Assembly: GCA_028284525.1 (NCBI GenBank)
Contig: JANQRO010000537.1
Coordinates: 1 to 32,596, forward strand
Origin: Myxococcota bacterium
GTDB lineage: Bacteria > Myxococcota_A > UBA9160 > PR03
Direction of reading: 5' to 3'
Length of the DNA: 32,596 nucleotides
The position numbers and the translations under genes were made by a program. Positions 27,066 to 32,596 of this stretch are shown here, in pieces (position 1 is the first letter of the stretch; each line of letters begins with the position of its first letter). The notes under the pieces are model-generated. The model made no database searches. It saw only the letters and a list, made by a program, of their open reading frames with translations, and was not told the DNA's origin.

Positions 27066-27467
27066 GCGCGGCGGATCCGACAGCCGGGCGGTGCAGCGGA
27101 TCTCGACGAGAAGCTCGGGGAAGGCGAGACCCGCGACCTGCACGATCGTGCTCGTGACGACGGGATCGCCGCCGTAGGCCTCGCGGCGCACCTCGGTGGC
27201 GCACGCCAACGCCGCTTCCATGTCGGTGACGAAGGTCAATTCGTCGACGACATTCGCCAAGGTCGCACCGTATTCCGCGAGAAGCCGCCCGACGTTGGCG
27301 TAGGCCTGACGCATTTGTGCCGCCATGTCGCCCACGCCCACGATCCGACCCTCGGGATCGTGCGCGATCTGCCCCGAGAGATGGAGCGTTTCGCCGACGC
27401 GGCAGGCTTGAACGTAGGGATAATCCTCCCAGGGGACGCCGAATACGCGAGTGTCCTTGTCGATCAC
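27063..27467 (-). CDS. RidA/YjgF-family protein, non-canonical
   Basis: 134 residues from a GTG start at 27467. Family features: VPWEDYPYVQACRVGETLHLSGQIAHDPEG (shown in part), MRQAYANVGRLLAEYGATLANVV, TFVTDMEAAL and the C-terminal LAFPELLVEIRCTARL. Canonical RidA deaminases use an Arg just before the strand preceding VEIE; here that strand reads VVTSTIVQV and I see no Arg there, so it is probably not a classical 2-aminoacrylate deaminase but a Rid4-7/YjgH-like relative. A possible 24-codon ORF ends five bases upstream. Role unknown. Confidence 0.88.
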   Translation of the reverse strand: MIDKDTRVFGVPWEDYPYVQACRVGETLHLSGQIAHDPEGRIVGVGDMAAQMRQAYANVGRLLAEYGATLANVVDELTFVTDMEAALACATEVRREAYGGDPVVTSTIVQVAGLAFPELLVEIRCTARLSDPPR

Positions 27468-27472
27468 GCGCT

Positions 27473-27547
27473 CTACCCGGTCGGCTGGCTGGGCGCCCGC
27501 GCAACGCGCGCCAGGACATCGCGGTCGAGTCGTTTCCTCTTCACCAT
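27473..27547 (-). CDS. Possible 24-aa leader ORF upstream of the RidA-like gene
   Basis: Minus-strand ATG 27547 has GGAGG eight bases upstream and encodes MVKRKRLDRDVLARVARAPS plus four residues, stopping five bases before the RidA GTG in a different frame. A -10-like TAGCAT lies 43 bases upstream. The strong ribosome site, basic peptide and tight spacing suggest a translated leader coupling ridA expression. Too short for the ORF track; could be chance. Confidence 0.4.
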   Translation of the reverse strand: MVKRKRLDRDVLARVARAPSQPTG

Positions 27548-27589
27548 CTCCCGGCCCTCCTCGGCGAGACTCCGCGTCGTGGCGCTCCC

Positions 27590-27595
27590 ATGCTA
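27590..27595 (-). promoter_or_regulatory. Candidate -10 box (TAGCAT) of the leftward leader-ridA-DUF2490 unit
   Basis: Minus-strand GGATAGCATGGG. The -35 position (about 27613-27618) falls inside the perfect hairpin at 27608-27629, which would make that palindrome an operator. Confidence 0.35.
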
Positions 27596-27607
27596 TCCGA
27601 AGCCCCG

Positions 27608-27629
27608 ACCGGTCGCCGAAGCGACCGGT
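27608..27629. promoter_or_regulatory. Perfect 9-bp-stem inverted repeat between divergent genes
   Basis: ACCGGTCGC and GCGACCGGT flank the tetraloop CGAA. No T tract follows, and it lies between divergently transcribed genes, so a terminator is not expected. Best read as a dimeric-regulator operator or a structured RNA element. Confidence 0.5.
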
Positions 27630-27759
27630 GGCGCCCGAGTCCGCGCGGCGCGCCGACGATCGCGGGTTCCCGATGTGACGCGTCTGGCCGACACCGGTCC
27701 CGCCTGGGCGCCGGGCCGGCGGAGACCGTCCGGGGTGACGCGGGTGGGGGCGCAGTCGC

Positions 27760-27765
27760 TAGAGT
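27760..27765 (+). promoter_or_regulatory. Candidate -10 box of the VOC gene
   Basis: TAGAGT in GTCGCTAGAGTGCGCC, 31 bases before ATG 27797. GTGACG lies 19 bases upstream as a weak -35. Confidence 0.38.
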
Positions 27766-27796
27766 GCGCCTCGAATCCGCTGTCGAGGACCTTCGC

Positions 27797-28258
27797 ATGA
27801 TCCAGATCAACGGCGTCGCCCACACCAACCTCACCGTGAGCAACTGGGAGGTCTGCCGGGAGTTCTACACAAAGCTCCTGACCTTCTTCGGGATGGAGCA
27901 GGTCTTCGACGGAGCGGACATGGTCTATTTCGTCGGCGGACGCACGGCGATGGCGGTGGGTCGTTGTGCCCCCCAGTTCGAAGGCCAGCGTTTCGTGCAG
28001 AACGGCGTCGGACTCCACCACCACTGCTGGCGGGCGCGCAGCCGGGAAGACGTGGACAAGGTGCACGTGCACCTCCAGGGGATTGGGGCGACGATCGTGC
28101 ACGCTCCCGAAGAGGGGGGCTGGGCGCCCGGCTACTACTCGGTGCTCTTCGAGGATCCGGTGGGGACACGTCTCGAGGTAAACCACGTCCCGGGGCACGG
28201 CGTGTTGGCCGACGGTGTGCGCTTCGATCCCTCGGGCGACTACGAACCCAGGGGATAG
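27797..28258 (+). CDS. VOC-superfamily (glyoxalase/dioxygenase-like) protein
   Basis: 153 residues from ATG 27797; the longer ORF from 27317 is antisense to ridA upstream. Two beta-alpha-beta-beta-beta units: INGVAHTNLTVSNWEVCREFY (part) with a metal-type His9, VGLHHHCWRARSREDVDKV with a second His group, and YYSVLFEDPVGTRLEVNHV with the terminal Glu ligand. The H/H/E set suggests a bound divalent metal, as in glyoxalase I, fosfomycin-resistance proteins and ring-cleaving dioxygenases. Substrate unknown. Followed by the cupin gene 91 bases downstream, which has its own likely promoter. Confidence 0.85.
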   Translation: MIQINGVAHTNLTVSNWEVCREFYTKLLTFFGMEQVFDGADMVYFVGGRTAMAVGRCAPQFEGQRFVQNGVGLHHHCWRARSREDVDKVHVHLQGIGATIVHAPEEGGWAPGYYSVLFEDPVGTRLEVNHVPGHGVLADGVRFDPSGDYEPRG

Positions 28259-28296
28259 GGCGCAAGGGGGGACGCCGGACGCCGAGGACCCTCTGC

Positions 28297-28302
28297 TAGG
28301 AT
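28297..28302 (+). promoter_or_regulatory. Candidate -10 box of the cupin gene
   Basis: TAGGAT in CTGCTAGGATTCGCG, 47 bases before ATG 28350. No clear -35. Confidence 0.35.
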
Positions 28303-28349
28303 TCGCGCGATCGCACTCCACGCGATGGGGAGATGGGGAGACAGGACCC

Positions 28350-28790
28350 ATGAGCACCTTCGACGACACGCAGCTCTCGTGGAGCCGGCTTGGCGACGAC
28401 CCGATCTTCGACCACGTGTTGTTCCACGCCCTCTCCGTCGACGAGGAGCGCAACCACGTCGAGTTCCTCGCGAAGTTCGACGCCAACGAGATGATCATCC
28501 TGCACCGTCACCTCGCGGACACCCACACCCTGGTGGTGGCGGGCGATCACGTGCTCTACGAGAAGGACCGCTCGCAGCGCGACGTCCGCCCCGCCGGACG
28601 CGCCACCAAGAGCCCCGCGGGCGACATGCACCGGGAAGGGGGCGGCGCGCACGGCGCGATCGTCCACTACAGCCTGCGCGGCGAGACCGACGCCCTCTTC
28701 GACCTGCTCGACGAGGACGAGAAGGTCGTCCTGACCCTTCGCACCGAAGACGTCGTGCAGCTCCTCGCCGCGCAGGAGGCGAACGGCTAG
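28350..28790 (+). CDS. Small cupin-fold protein (ChrR-like cupin)
   Basis: 146 residues from ATG 28350 with GGGGAGACAGGA upstream; the ORF-track start at 28215 lies in the VOC gene. The cupin barrel shows VEFLAKFDANEMIILHRHLADTHTLVVAGDH (shown in part), with several His near the metal site, and PAGDMHREGGGAHGAIVHYSL for the second motif. It resembles the C-terminal cupin of ChrR-type anti-sigma factors and related stand-alone cupins. No sigma factor is adjacent. Function unknown. Confidence 0.72.
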   Translation: MSTFDDTQLSWSRLGDDPIFDHVLFHALSVDEERNHVEFLAKFDANEMIILHRHLADTHTLVVAGDHVLYEKDRSQRDVRPAGRATKSPAGDMHREGGGAHGAIVHYSLRGETDALFDLLDEDEKVVLTLRTEDVVQLLAAQEANG

Positions 28791-28824
28791 GGCGCGTCCC
28801 GGGCGGCACCGCCCCGCCACCCGG

Positions 28825-30309
28825 CTACTGGATTCGCGCGCGGATCGGCCGGCCCGGCGCGACTCCCTCTCGGAGGGAGCCGTCGAGGACGACGGGCACG
28901 CCGCCCACGAGGACGTGGACGATTCCCTCGGAGGGTCGGTCTGGCGCTTCGTAGGTCGCCACGTCGACGACCCGTTCGGCGTCGAACACGGTGAGGTCGG
29001 CGTCCGCGCCGACCCGGACGCGGCCTTTGCGCTGCATCGAGGGCACGCGACCCTCGAGACGCTGTGCGGGAAGCCACGTCATCTTGCGCACGGCGTCCAT
29101 GAGGCTCAAGAGACCCTCTTCGCGGACGTATCGGCCGAGTACCCGCGAGAAGGTGCCGGCGCGTCGCGGATGCCCTCGGATGCCGTCACTGGCGATCAGG
29201 GTCTCGGGGTGGACGAGCGCGACGCGCACCACCGGCTCGCGGATCATGTGAAACAGGACCAGACCGCCGCCGGCGGCGCGGTAGTGCCGGAAGCTCGCCT
29301 CCGTGAGTCGTTCGCCGGTCTCGACCCACTGGAGGTCGCCGTAGCCGATCCCGAGACGGGTCTGCCAGCCGGGGTCGAGCATCGCCGAGTCGATCGGGTT
29401 GGTCGCCGCGTTGTAGGGGTAGAGCTCGGTCGTGACGTCGATCCCCCGGGCGCGTGCGGCGTCGATCATCGCGAGAAGCTGCGGTGTGGCGCCGAGCCCG
29501 TTGCTCGTGAGGTGGACGACGTGGGCCGGGACGCCGGTGCTCGCGCTCGCCGCGATCACCTCGGCGAGGGCGGCGACGCTGTCCGTCGCGCCGCTCCCAC
29601 CCTGGTAGCGCAGGTGGACGACGCAGGGTGCATCGAACTCGGCGGCGACGCGGAAGGCCTCGAGCACCTCCCACACGGTCGCGGCGGGCGTCAGTTGGAT
29701 GAGCAACCCGAGCGCCGCGGCGCCCTGCTGGAGCCCCGCGCGCAGACCCCGGCGGATCGCCGCGAGCTCGGCCTCCGACGCGGCCCGGTGGGCGCCGTCG
29801 CCGATCGGGATGAACGAGCCGGGGTCGCGCATTACCTGCATCCGCACCCGCGCGTGTCCCGCGCTCACGCCGTAGTGAAGCGGCGTCGTGCCCTCCCGCG
29901 CCGCGTACCACGCGCCGACGTCGGCGCTGCCGAGCTCCAGCTCGAGGGAGCTGGTGACACCGTCCTGCACCTGGAGCCGATAGCTCTCGAGATCGTGTCC
30001 GTGTTCGTGGAGGTCGATGAAGCCCGGCGCCACGACGAGCCCCGAGACGTCGAGGGTGGTCGCGCCCTCGATCGCGCGCTCGGTCACCGCCGTGACGGTC
30101 CCGCCCTGGATCCCCACGTTGCGCACCGCGTCGAGCCCCGATTCCGGGTCGAGCACCCGACCGCCGAGCAGGACGACGTCGAACCCGTCGCCCCGGCTCT
30201 CCGCGACGCTCCCGGTGAGGACGCACGCGGCGAACACGACCACCAGGCCCCAGCACCGCACGCCCCAGAGCCGCGTCGGTTCCCACCGCGGAGGGGTCTC
30301 GATCGGCAT
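28825..30309 (-). CDS. Exported amidohydrolase, D-aminoacylase / N-acyl-D-amino-acid deacylase family
   Basis: 494 residues from ATG 30309; the ORF-track start at 30582 overlaps the PPOX gene. An N-terminal hydrophobic segment (WGLVVVFAACVLTGSVA) predicts export. The family pattern is clear: FDVVLLGGRVLDPESGLDAV, APGFIDLHEHGHDLES with the metal-binding H-x-H, CVVHLRY, PAHVVHLTSNG, then ASDGIRGHPRRAGTFSRVLG, RYVREEGLLSLMDAVRKMTW and GRVRVGADADLTVFDAE. It probably deacylates N-acyl amino acids or similar amides in the periplasm. The PPOX-fold gene lies 19 bases upstream on the same strand, so the two form an operon. Confidence 0.87.
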   Translation of the reverse strand: MPIETPPRWEPTRLWGVRCWGLVVVFAACVLTGSVAESRGDGFDVVLLGGRVLDPESGLDAVRNVGIQGGTVTAVTERAIEGATTLDVSGLVVAPGFIDLHEHGHDLESYRLQVQDGVTSSLELELGSADVGAWYAAREGTTPLHYGVSAGHARVRMQVMRDPGSFIPIGDGAHRAASEAELAAIRRGLRAGLQQGAAALGLLIQLTPAATVWEVLEAFRVAAEFDAPCVVHLRYQGGSGATDSVAALAEVIAASASTGVPAHVVHLTSNGLGATPQLLAMIDAARARGIDVTTELYPYNAATNPIDSAMLDPGWQTRLGIGYGDLQWVETGERLTEASFRHYRAAGGGLVLFHMIREPVVRVALVHPETLIASDGIRGHPRRAGTFSRVLGRYVREEGLLSLMDAVRKMTWLPAQRLEGRVPSMQRKGRVRVGADADLTVFDAERVVDVATYEAPDRPSEGIVHVLVGGVPVVLDGSLREGVAPGRPIRARIQ

Positions 30310-30328
30310 CGTGGAGCTTGGCGGCCGC

Positions 30329-30757
30329 TCAGAGCTGGTCGGGATTCCAGGGTCCGACGCCGGCGAAACGCCGGGGACGGATCCGGGTGATGTAGCCCGC
30401 CGCGTCGCGGTAGGGCGCGGGCGGGAAGACCACCTCCGGACCGAGGTAGGTGTGGGCGAGGCGCTGCAAGAGATCGGCGGCACCCCCCTCCGTGATCCGG
30501 GCGTCGCCGTAGACCACGACGTACTCGTCGAGCCCCATCGCGTTCTTGCCATCGCCCAGGAACGAGAGCGACACCCGTCCATCGCGCCGGACGTTTCGGA
30601 CCTTCTGCCACACGCCCATGTGGCCCATCACGAATTCCCCGTCCTCGACTCCCACCCACACCACCGAAACCTGCGGGCTGCCGTCCGCGTTGAGGGTCGT
30701 CAGGTGGGCGTGGGGGCCCTGGGCGACGAGGCGTTGCACCGAGTCGGGAATCTCCAA
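30329..30757 (-). CDS. PPOX-class (pyridoxamine-phosphate-oxidase-like) F420/FMN-dependent protein
   Basis: 142 residues from TTG 30757, which has AGGAG seven bases upstream. The ORF track begins at a GTG at 30817, but a -10-like box (30808-30813) lies after that codon, favouring the TTG. The split-barrel flavin/F420-binding fold shows HAHLTTLNADGSPQVSVVWVGVEDGEFVM (part), KVRNVRRDGRVSLSFLG and YVVVYGDARITEGGAADLLQ. This is the family of small F420-dependent reductases and FMN-binding proteins; cofactor and substrate are not determined. Confidence 0.83.
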   Translation of the reverse strand: MEIPDSVQRLVAQGPHAHLTTLNADGSPQVSVVWVGVEDGEFVMGHMGVWQKVRNVRRDGRVSLSFLGDGKNAMGLDEYVVVYGDARITEGGAADLLQRLAHTYLGPEVVFPPAPYRDAAGYITRIRPRRFAGVGPWNPDQL

Positions 30758-30807
30758 GGGGGCGCTCCTGATGCTGCACCGGGGCGCGTCCCGGCGAGCG
30801 TAGGCGG

Positions 30808-30813
30808 AGTCTA
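30808..30813 (-). promoter_or_regulatory. Candidate -10 box of the PPOX-amidohydrolase operon
   Basis: Minus-strand GGTAGACTCCG contains TAGACT. A start near 30801 gives a leader of about 44 bases to TTG 30757 and excludes the upstream GTG as start codon. Confidence 0.38.
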
Positions 30814-30854
30814 CCACCGCAGCGCGCGGTGATGCCGGCGAGATGGCCGGGCGC

Positions 30855-30860
30855 TAGGAT
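30855..30860 (+). promoter_or_regulatory. Candidate -10 box of the sulfotransferase-like gene
   Basis: TAGGAT in GCGCTAGGATGCC. It overlaps ATG 30859, so if used the real start codon is ATG 30871 and the message is nearly leaderless. Confidence 0.35.
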
Positions 30861-31668
30861 GCCAAGCGACATGGCCGGCCCCTTTGCGCGCCTCGCCCGG
30901 CGCTGGTCGCAGCCCGCGGCGTTCTGTCTCTGTAGCGGAAACAGCGGTTCGCACTACATCGTGGAGCTGCTGCGCGCCAACGGATGTCCGCGCTGTCACC
31001 ATGAGATGGACCCCGATCTCTTCGACCTCGCGATGCCCGCGTATCATCACCTCGTCGGTCGCGGTGAGCTCGTGCAGGCGTTGCGCAAGACGCGACGCGG
31101 CGTGTGGTTCGAGGCGAACAACCGGCTCTTTGCGATGGCGCCGGCAATCCGCGTGGCCTTTCCCCGCTCGCGGTTCATCTTCCTGCACCGCGACGGGCGC
31201 GAGCAGGTGAGCTCGAGCATGCGTCTCCCCGGGGTGGACGCGTACTTCCGAGACCACCCGTGGGACTTGAAGGGACTCACCGGCACCCGTGGCCAGGACG
31301 CGTTCGCCACCGCCTGCCATTTCTGGCGCGTGATGAACGCGCGCATCGCCGACGATCTGGCGGGGCTCGAGCATTTGTCGTTGTCGCTAGGCGACCTCGC
31401 TGCGGGGCGGCTCGAGGCGCTCGAAGCATTCCTCGGACGCCCCCTCGCGGTGCGCAGGCTCCCCCCGGCCAACACCGGGGAGGCTCGGGGTCAGGCAGCC
31501 TTCCCCTCCTACGAAGAGTGGCCCGCGACCCGGCAGGCGCAGTTCTGGGACATCTGCGGAGACGAGATGCTCCGACTGGGGTACAGAGACCGTCGGGCCG
31601 AGCCGTGCGATTCCGCGCCCGCTCCGCGTCGCACCCCGGCCGCGCCTCGACCCGCAGCACCCGAGTGA
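30859..31668 (+). CDS. Sulfotransferase-like protein
   Basis: 269 residues from ATG 30859 (265 from ATG 30871, which the overlapping -10 box would favour; the ORF-track GTG at 30829 seems too early). The PAPS 5'-phosphosulfate loop is recognisable as CLCSGNSGSHYIVELLRANG, and the 3'-phosphate motif as RFIFLHRDGREQVSSSM with the typical Arg and Ser. The middle contains LFDLAMPAYHHLV and LEHLSLSLGDLA. The C-terminus is a Pro/Ala/Arg-rich tail. It would transfer sulfate from PAPS to a sugar, lipid or small molecule; target unknown. Confidence 0.75.
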   Translation: MPSDMAGPFARLARRWSQPAAFCLCSGNSGSHYIVELLRANGCPRCHHEMDPDLFDLAMPAYHHLVGRGELVQALRKTRRGVWFEANNRLFAMAPAIRVAFPRSRFIFLHRDGREQVSSSMRLPGVDAYFRDHPWDLKGLTGTRGQDAFATACHFWRVMNARIADDLAGLEHLSLSLGDLAAGRLEALEAFLGRPLAVRRLPPANTGEARGQAAFPSYEEWPATRQAQFWDICGDEMLRLGYRDRRAEPCDSAPAPRRTPAAPRPAAPE

Positions 31669-31710
31669 AGCCGCGGGCCGCGACGCGAGCAGCCCGCCCA
31701 GAGCCCCGGC

Positions 31711-31716
31711 TAGCAT
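31711..31716 (+). promoter_or_regulatory. Candidate -10 box giving a leaderless methyltransferase mRNA
   Basis: TAGCAT ends six bases before the GTG at 31723, so transcription would start at the start codon. There is no ribosome site between. Confidence 0.38.
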
Positions 31717-31722
31717 CGCGGG

Positions 31723-32520
31723 GTGTCACCCCGCCCTACGGTTGCCGCGGGCCTCGCGCCCCATCAGATCCGCGACGTCAGTGCGGTGATGGAGGTGGAT
31801 CCCGAGATGATCCCGTTGCTGGGGCGTCTCGAGTATCCGGATCACATGCTCAATCCGTGGAGCCGGCTGTTGGGGGGAGAGCTGGCACACCTCGATCTGG
31901 GTCCGGGCGCGCGGGTGCTCGACCCGGCGTGTGGGATGGGCGGGGTGGCGGTGATGGTGGCGCGGGAGTTCGGCGCGTCGGTGCAGGGCTACGACGTGTT
32001 GGCCGGCCACGTGGGGAAAGCGGAGGCGTTCGCGGTGGCGCAGGGGCAGGGCGAGCGCTGCGTGTTCGCGGTGGCAGACGTGCGGGACGTGGTGGGCGAA
32101 GCGCGGGGGTACGACGCGCTGCTCTGGATCGCGGCGCCTCGCGTGTGGAGTGATGCGGCGGTCACGATCCGTGCGTTGCGCAGATGTGTGCGCCCGGGCG
32201 GGACCGTGTTCATCGCGGACGCCTACCGCGGGGAGGATCTGCCGCAGACGTTGTGTCCGGGGATGCAGACCCTGGACGAGACGACCGAGGGCCTCGCGGC
32301 GGAGGGGGACACCGTGACGCTCGTGCCCGACCCGCCGACCGACTGGGAGGGGGACACCGCGGTGGCCCGCGCCGCGGCCCGACGGTTGTGGGACTCGCTC
32401 CGCGACCCCGACGAGCGGGGGGTGGTCGAGCGCTATCTGGCTCAGCTCGATGCGTCCGGGGAGCGCGACGCCGTGGAGCTCGGGTCGGCGTTCTGGCACG
32501 TGGTGCGCGGGGAGGCGTAG
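31723..32520 (+). CDS. Class I SAM-dependent methyltransferase
   Basis: 265 residues from GTG 31723. The Rossmann motif I is VLDPACGMGGVAVMVAREFG, the acidic end of strand 2 is VQGYDVLAGHVGKAEAFA, then CVFAVADVRDV and YDALLWIAAPRVW (position IV), and CVRPGGTVFIADAYRGED (post-motif). The layout fits small-molecule methyltransferases of the methyltransf_11/25 type. Acceptor unknown. It is separated from the sulfotransferase-like gene by 54 bases and seems to have its own promoter. Confidence 0.85.
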   Translation: MSPRPTVAAGLAPHQIRDVSAVMEVDPEMIPLLGRLEYPDHMLNPWSRLLGGELAHLDLGPGARVLDPACGMGGVAVMVAREFGASVQGYDVLAGHVGKAEAFAVAQGQGERCVFAVADVRDVVGEARGYDALLWIAAPRVWSDAAVTIRALRRCVRPGGTVFIADAYRGEDLPQTLCPGMQTLDETTEGLAAEGDTVTLVPDPPTDWEGDTAVARAAARRLWDSLRDPDERGVVERYLAQLDASGERDAVELGSAFWHVVRGEA

Positions 32521-32596
32521 ACCGGGGAGCGACGGCCACCGCTCCGAGATCCGCGACACGATGGAGGCGGGCGACGCGAACCTCGAGCGGGCCGGA

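Noticed and set aside
32561-32596. Possible gene start (ATG 32561, MEAGDANLERAG) running off the right edge
   Set aside because: Only 12 codons are visible and there is no clear ribosome site, so it cannot be supported.

Overview
The window is about 32.6 kb of GC-rich bacterial chromosome. Gene content (tig-clpP-clpX-lon order, PEP-CTERM protein, several amidohydrolases, CaiB-type CoA transferase, sulfotransferase, DUF2490 protein) suggests a Gram-negative bacterium of the Myxococcota / Desulfobacterota / Binatota kind, but no rRNA or other decisive marker is present, so the lineage is inference. I see no transposase, integrase, phage gene or CRISPR array.

Layout. 1-765: 3' end of a HyuB-type hydantoinase/oxoprolinase subunit. 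782-945: tRNA-Lys(CTT) and tRNA-Leu(TAG), two bases apart, followed six bases later by an exported amidohydrolase. 2557-8313: the protein-quality-control cluster tig, clpP, clpX, lon. 8481-9966: a GST gene divergent from an ArsR-AHSA1 pair, with palindromes in the shared promoter region. 10147-12276: a CaiB/BaiF CoA-transferase, a PEP-CTERM protein and tRNA-Val(TAC). 12572-13540: a methyltransferase with an NPDV-type N-terminal domain.

14416-26309 is the highlight: eleven tightly packed, mostly overlapping genes, sulP - dabA - mrpE - mrpF - mrpG - mrpA C-terminal (MbhD/E) - mrpB - mrpC - mrpD - nuoL-like - nuoM-like. DabA (DUF2309) is the beta-carbonic-anhydrase-like catalytic subunit of the DAB inorganic-carbon pumps and normally pairs with one NuoL-like protein, DabB. 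Here it sits with a SulP anion transporter (the superfamily of the bicarbonate transporter BicA) and a whole Mrp/Mbh-type membrane arm with three antiporter-like subunits, but no hydrogenase, flavin, Fe-S or quinone module. I infer a large ion-gradient-driven CO2-hydration/bicarbonate-accumulation complex, loosely analogous to the cyanobacterial NDH-1 CO2-uptake complexes. The NuoL-like subunit lacks the usual TM12 Lys-Asp pair and carries three 27-residue tandem repeats before its last helix. A 7+1+7 palindrome of the LysR T-N11-A form lies upstream of sulP.

26344-32520 is a mixed metabolic region: DUF2490 outer-membrane protein, RidA-like protein (with a possible 24-codon leader ORF and a perfect 9-bp-stem hairpin upstream), VOC protein, cupin, D-aminoacylase-like amidohydrolase with a PPOX-fold protein, sulfotransferase-like protein and a SAM methyltransferase. 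A TAGNNT hexamer of -10 type recurs just upstream of many transcription units and in a few cases implies leaderless or nearly leaderless mRNAs.
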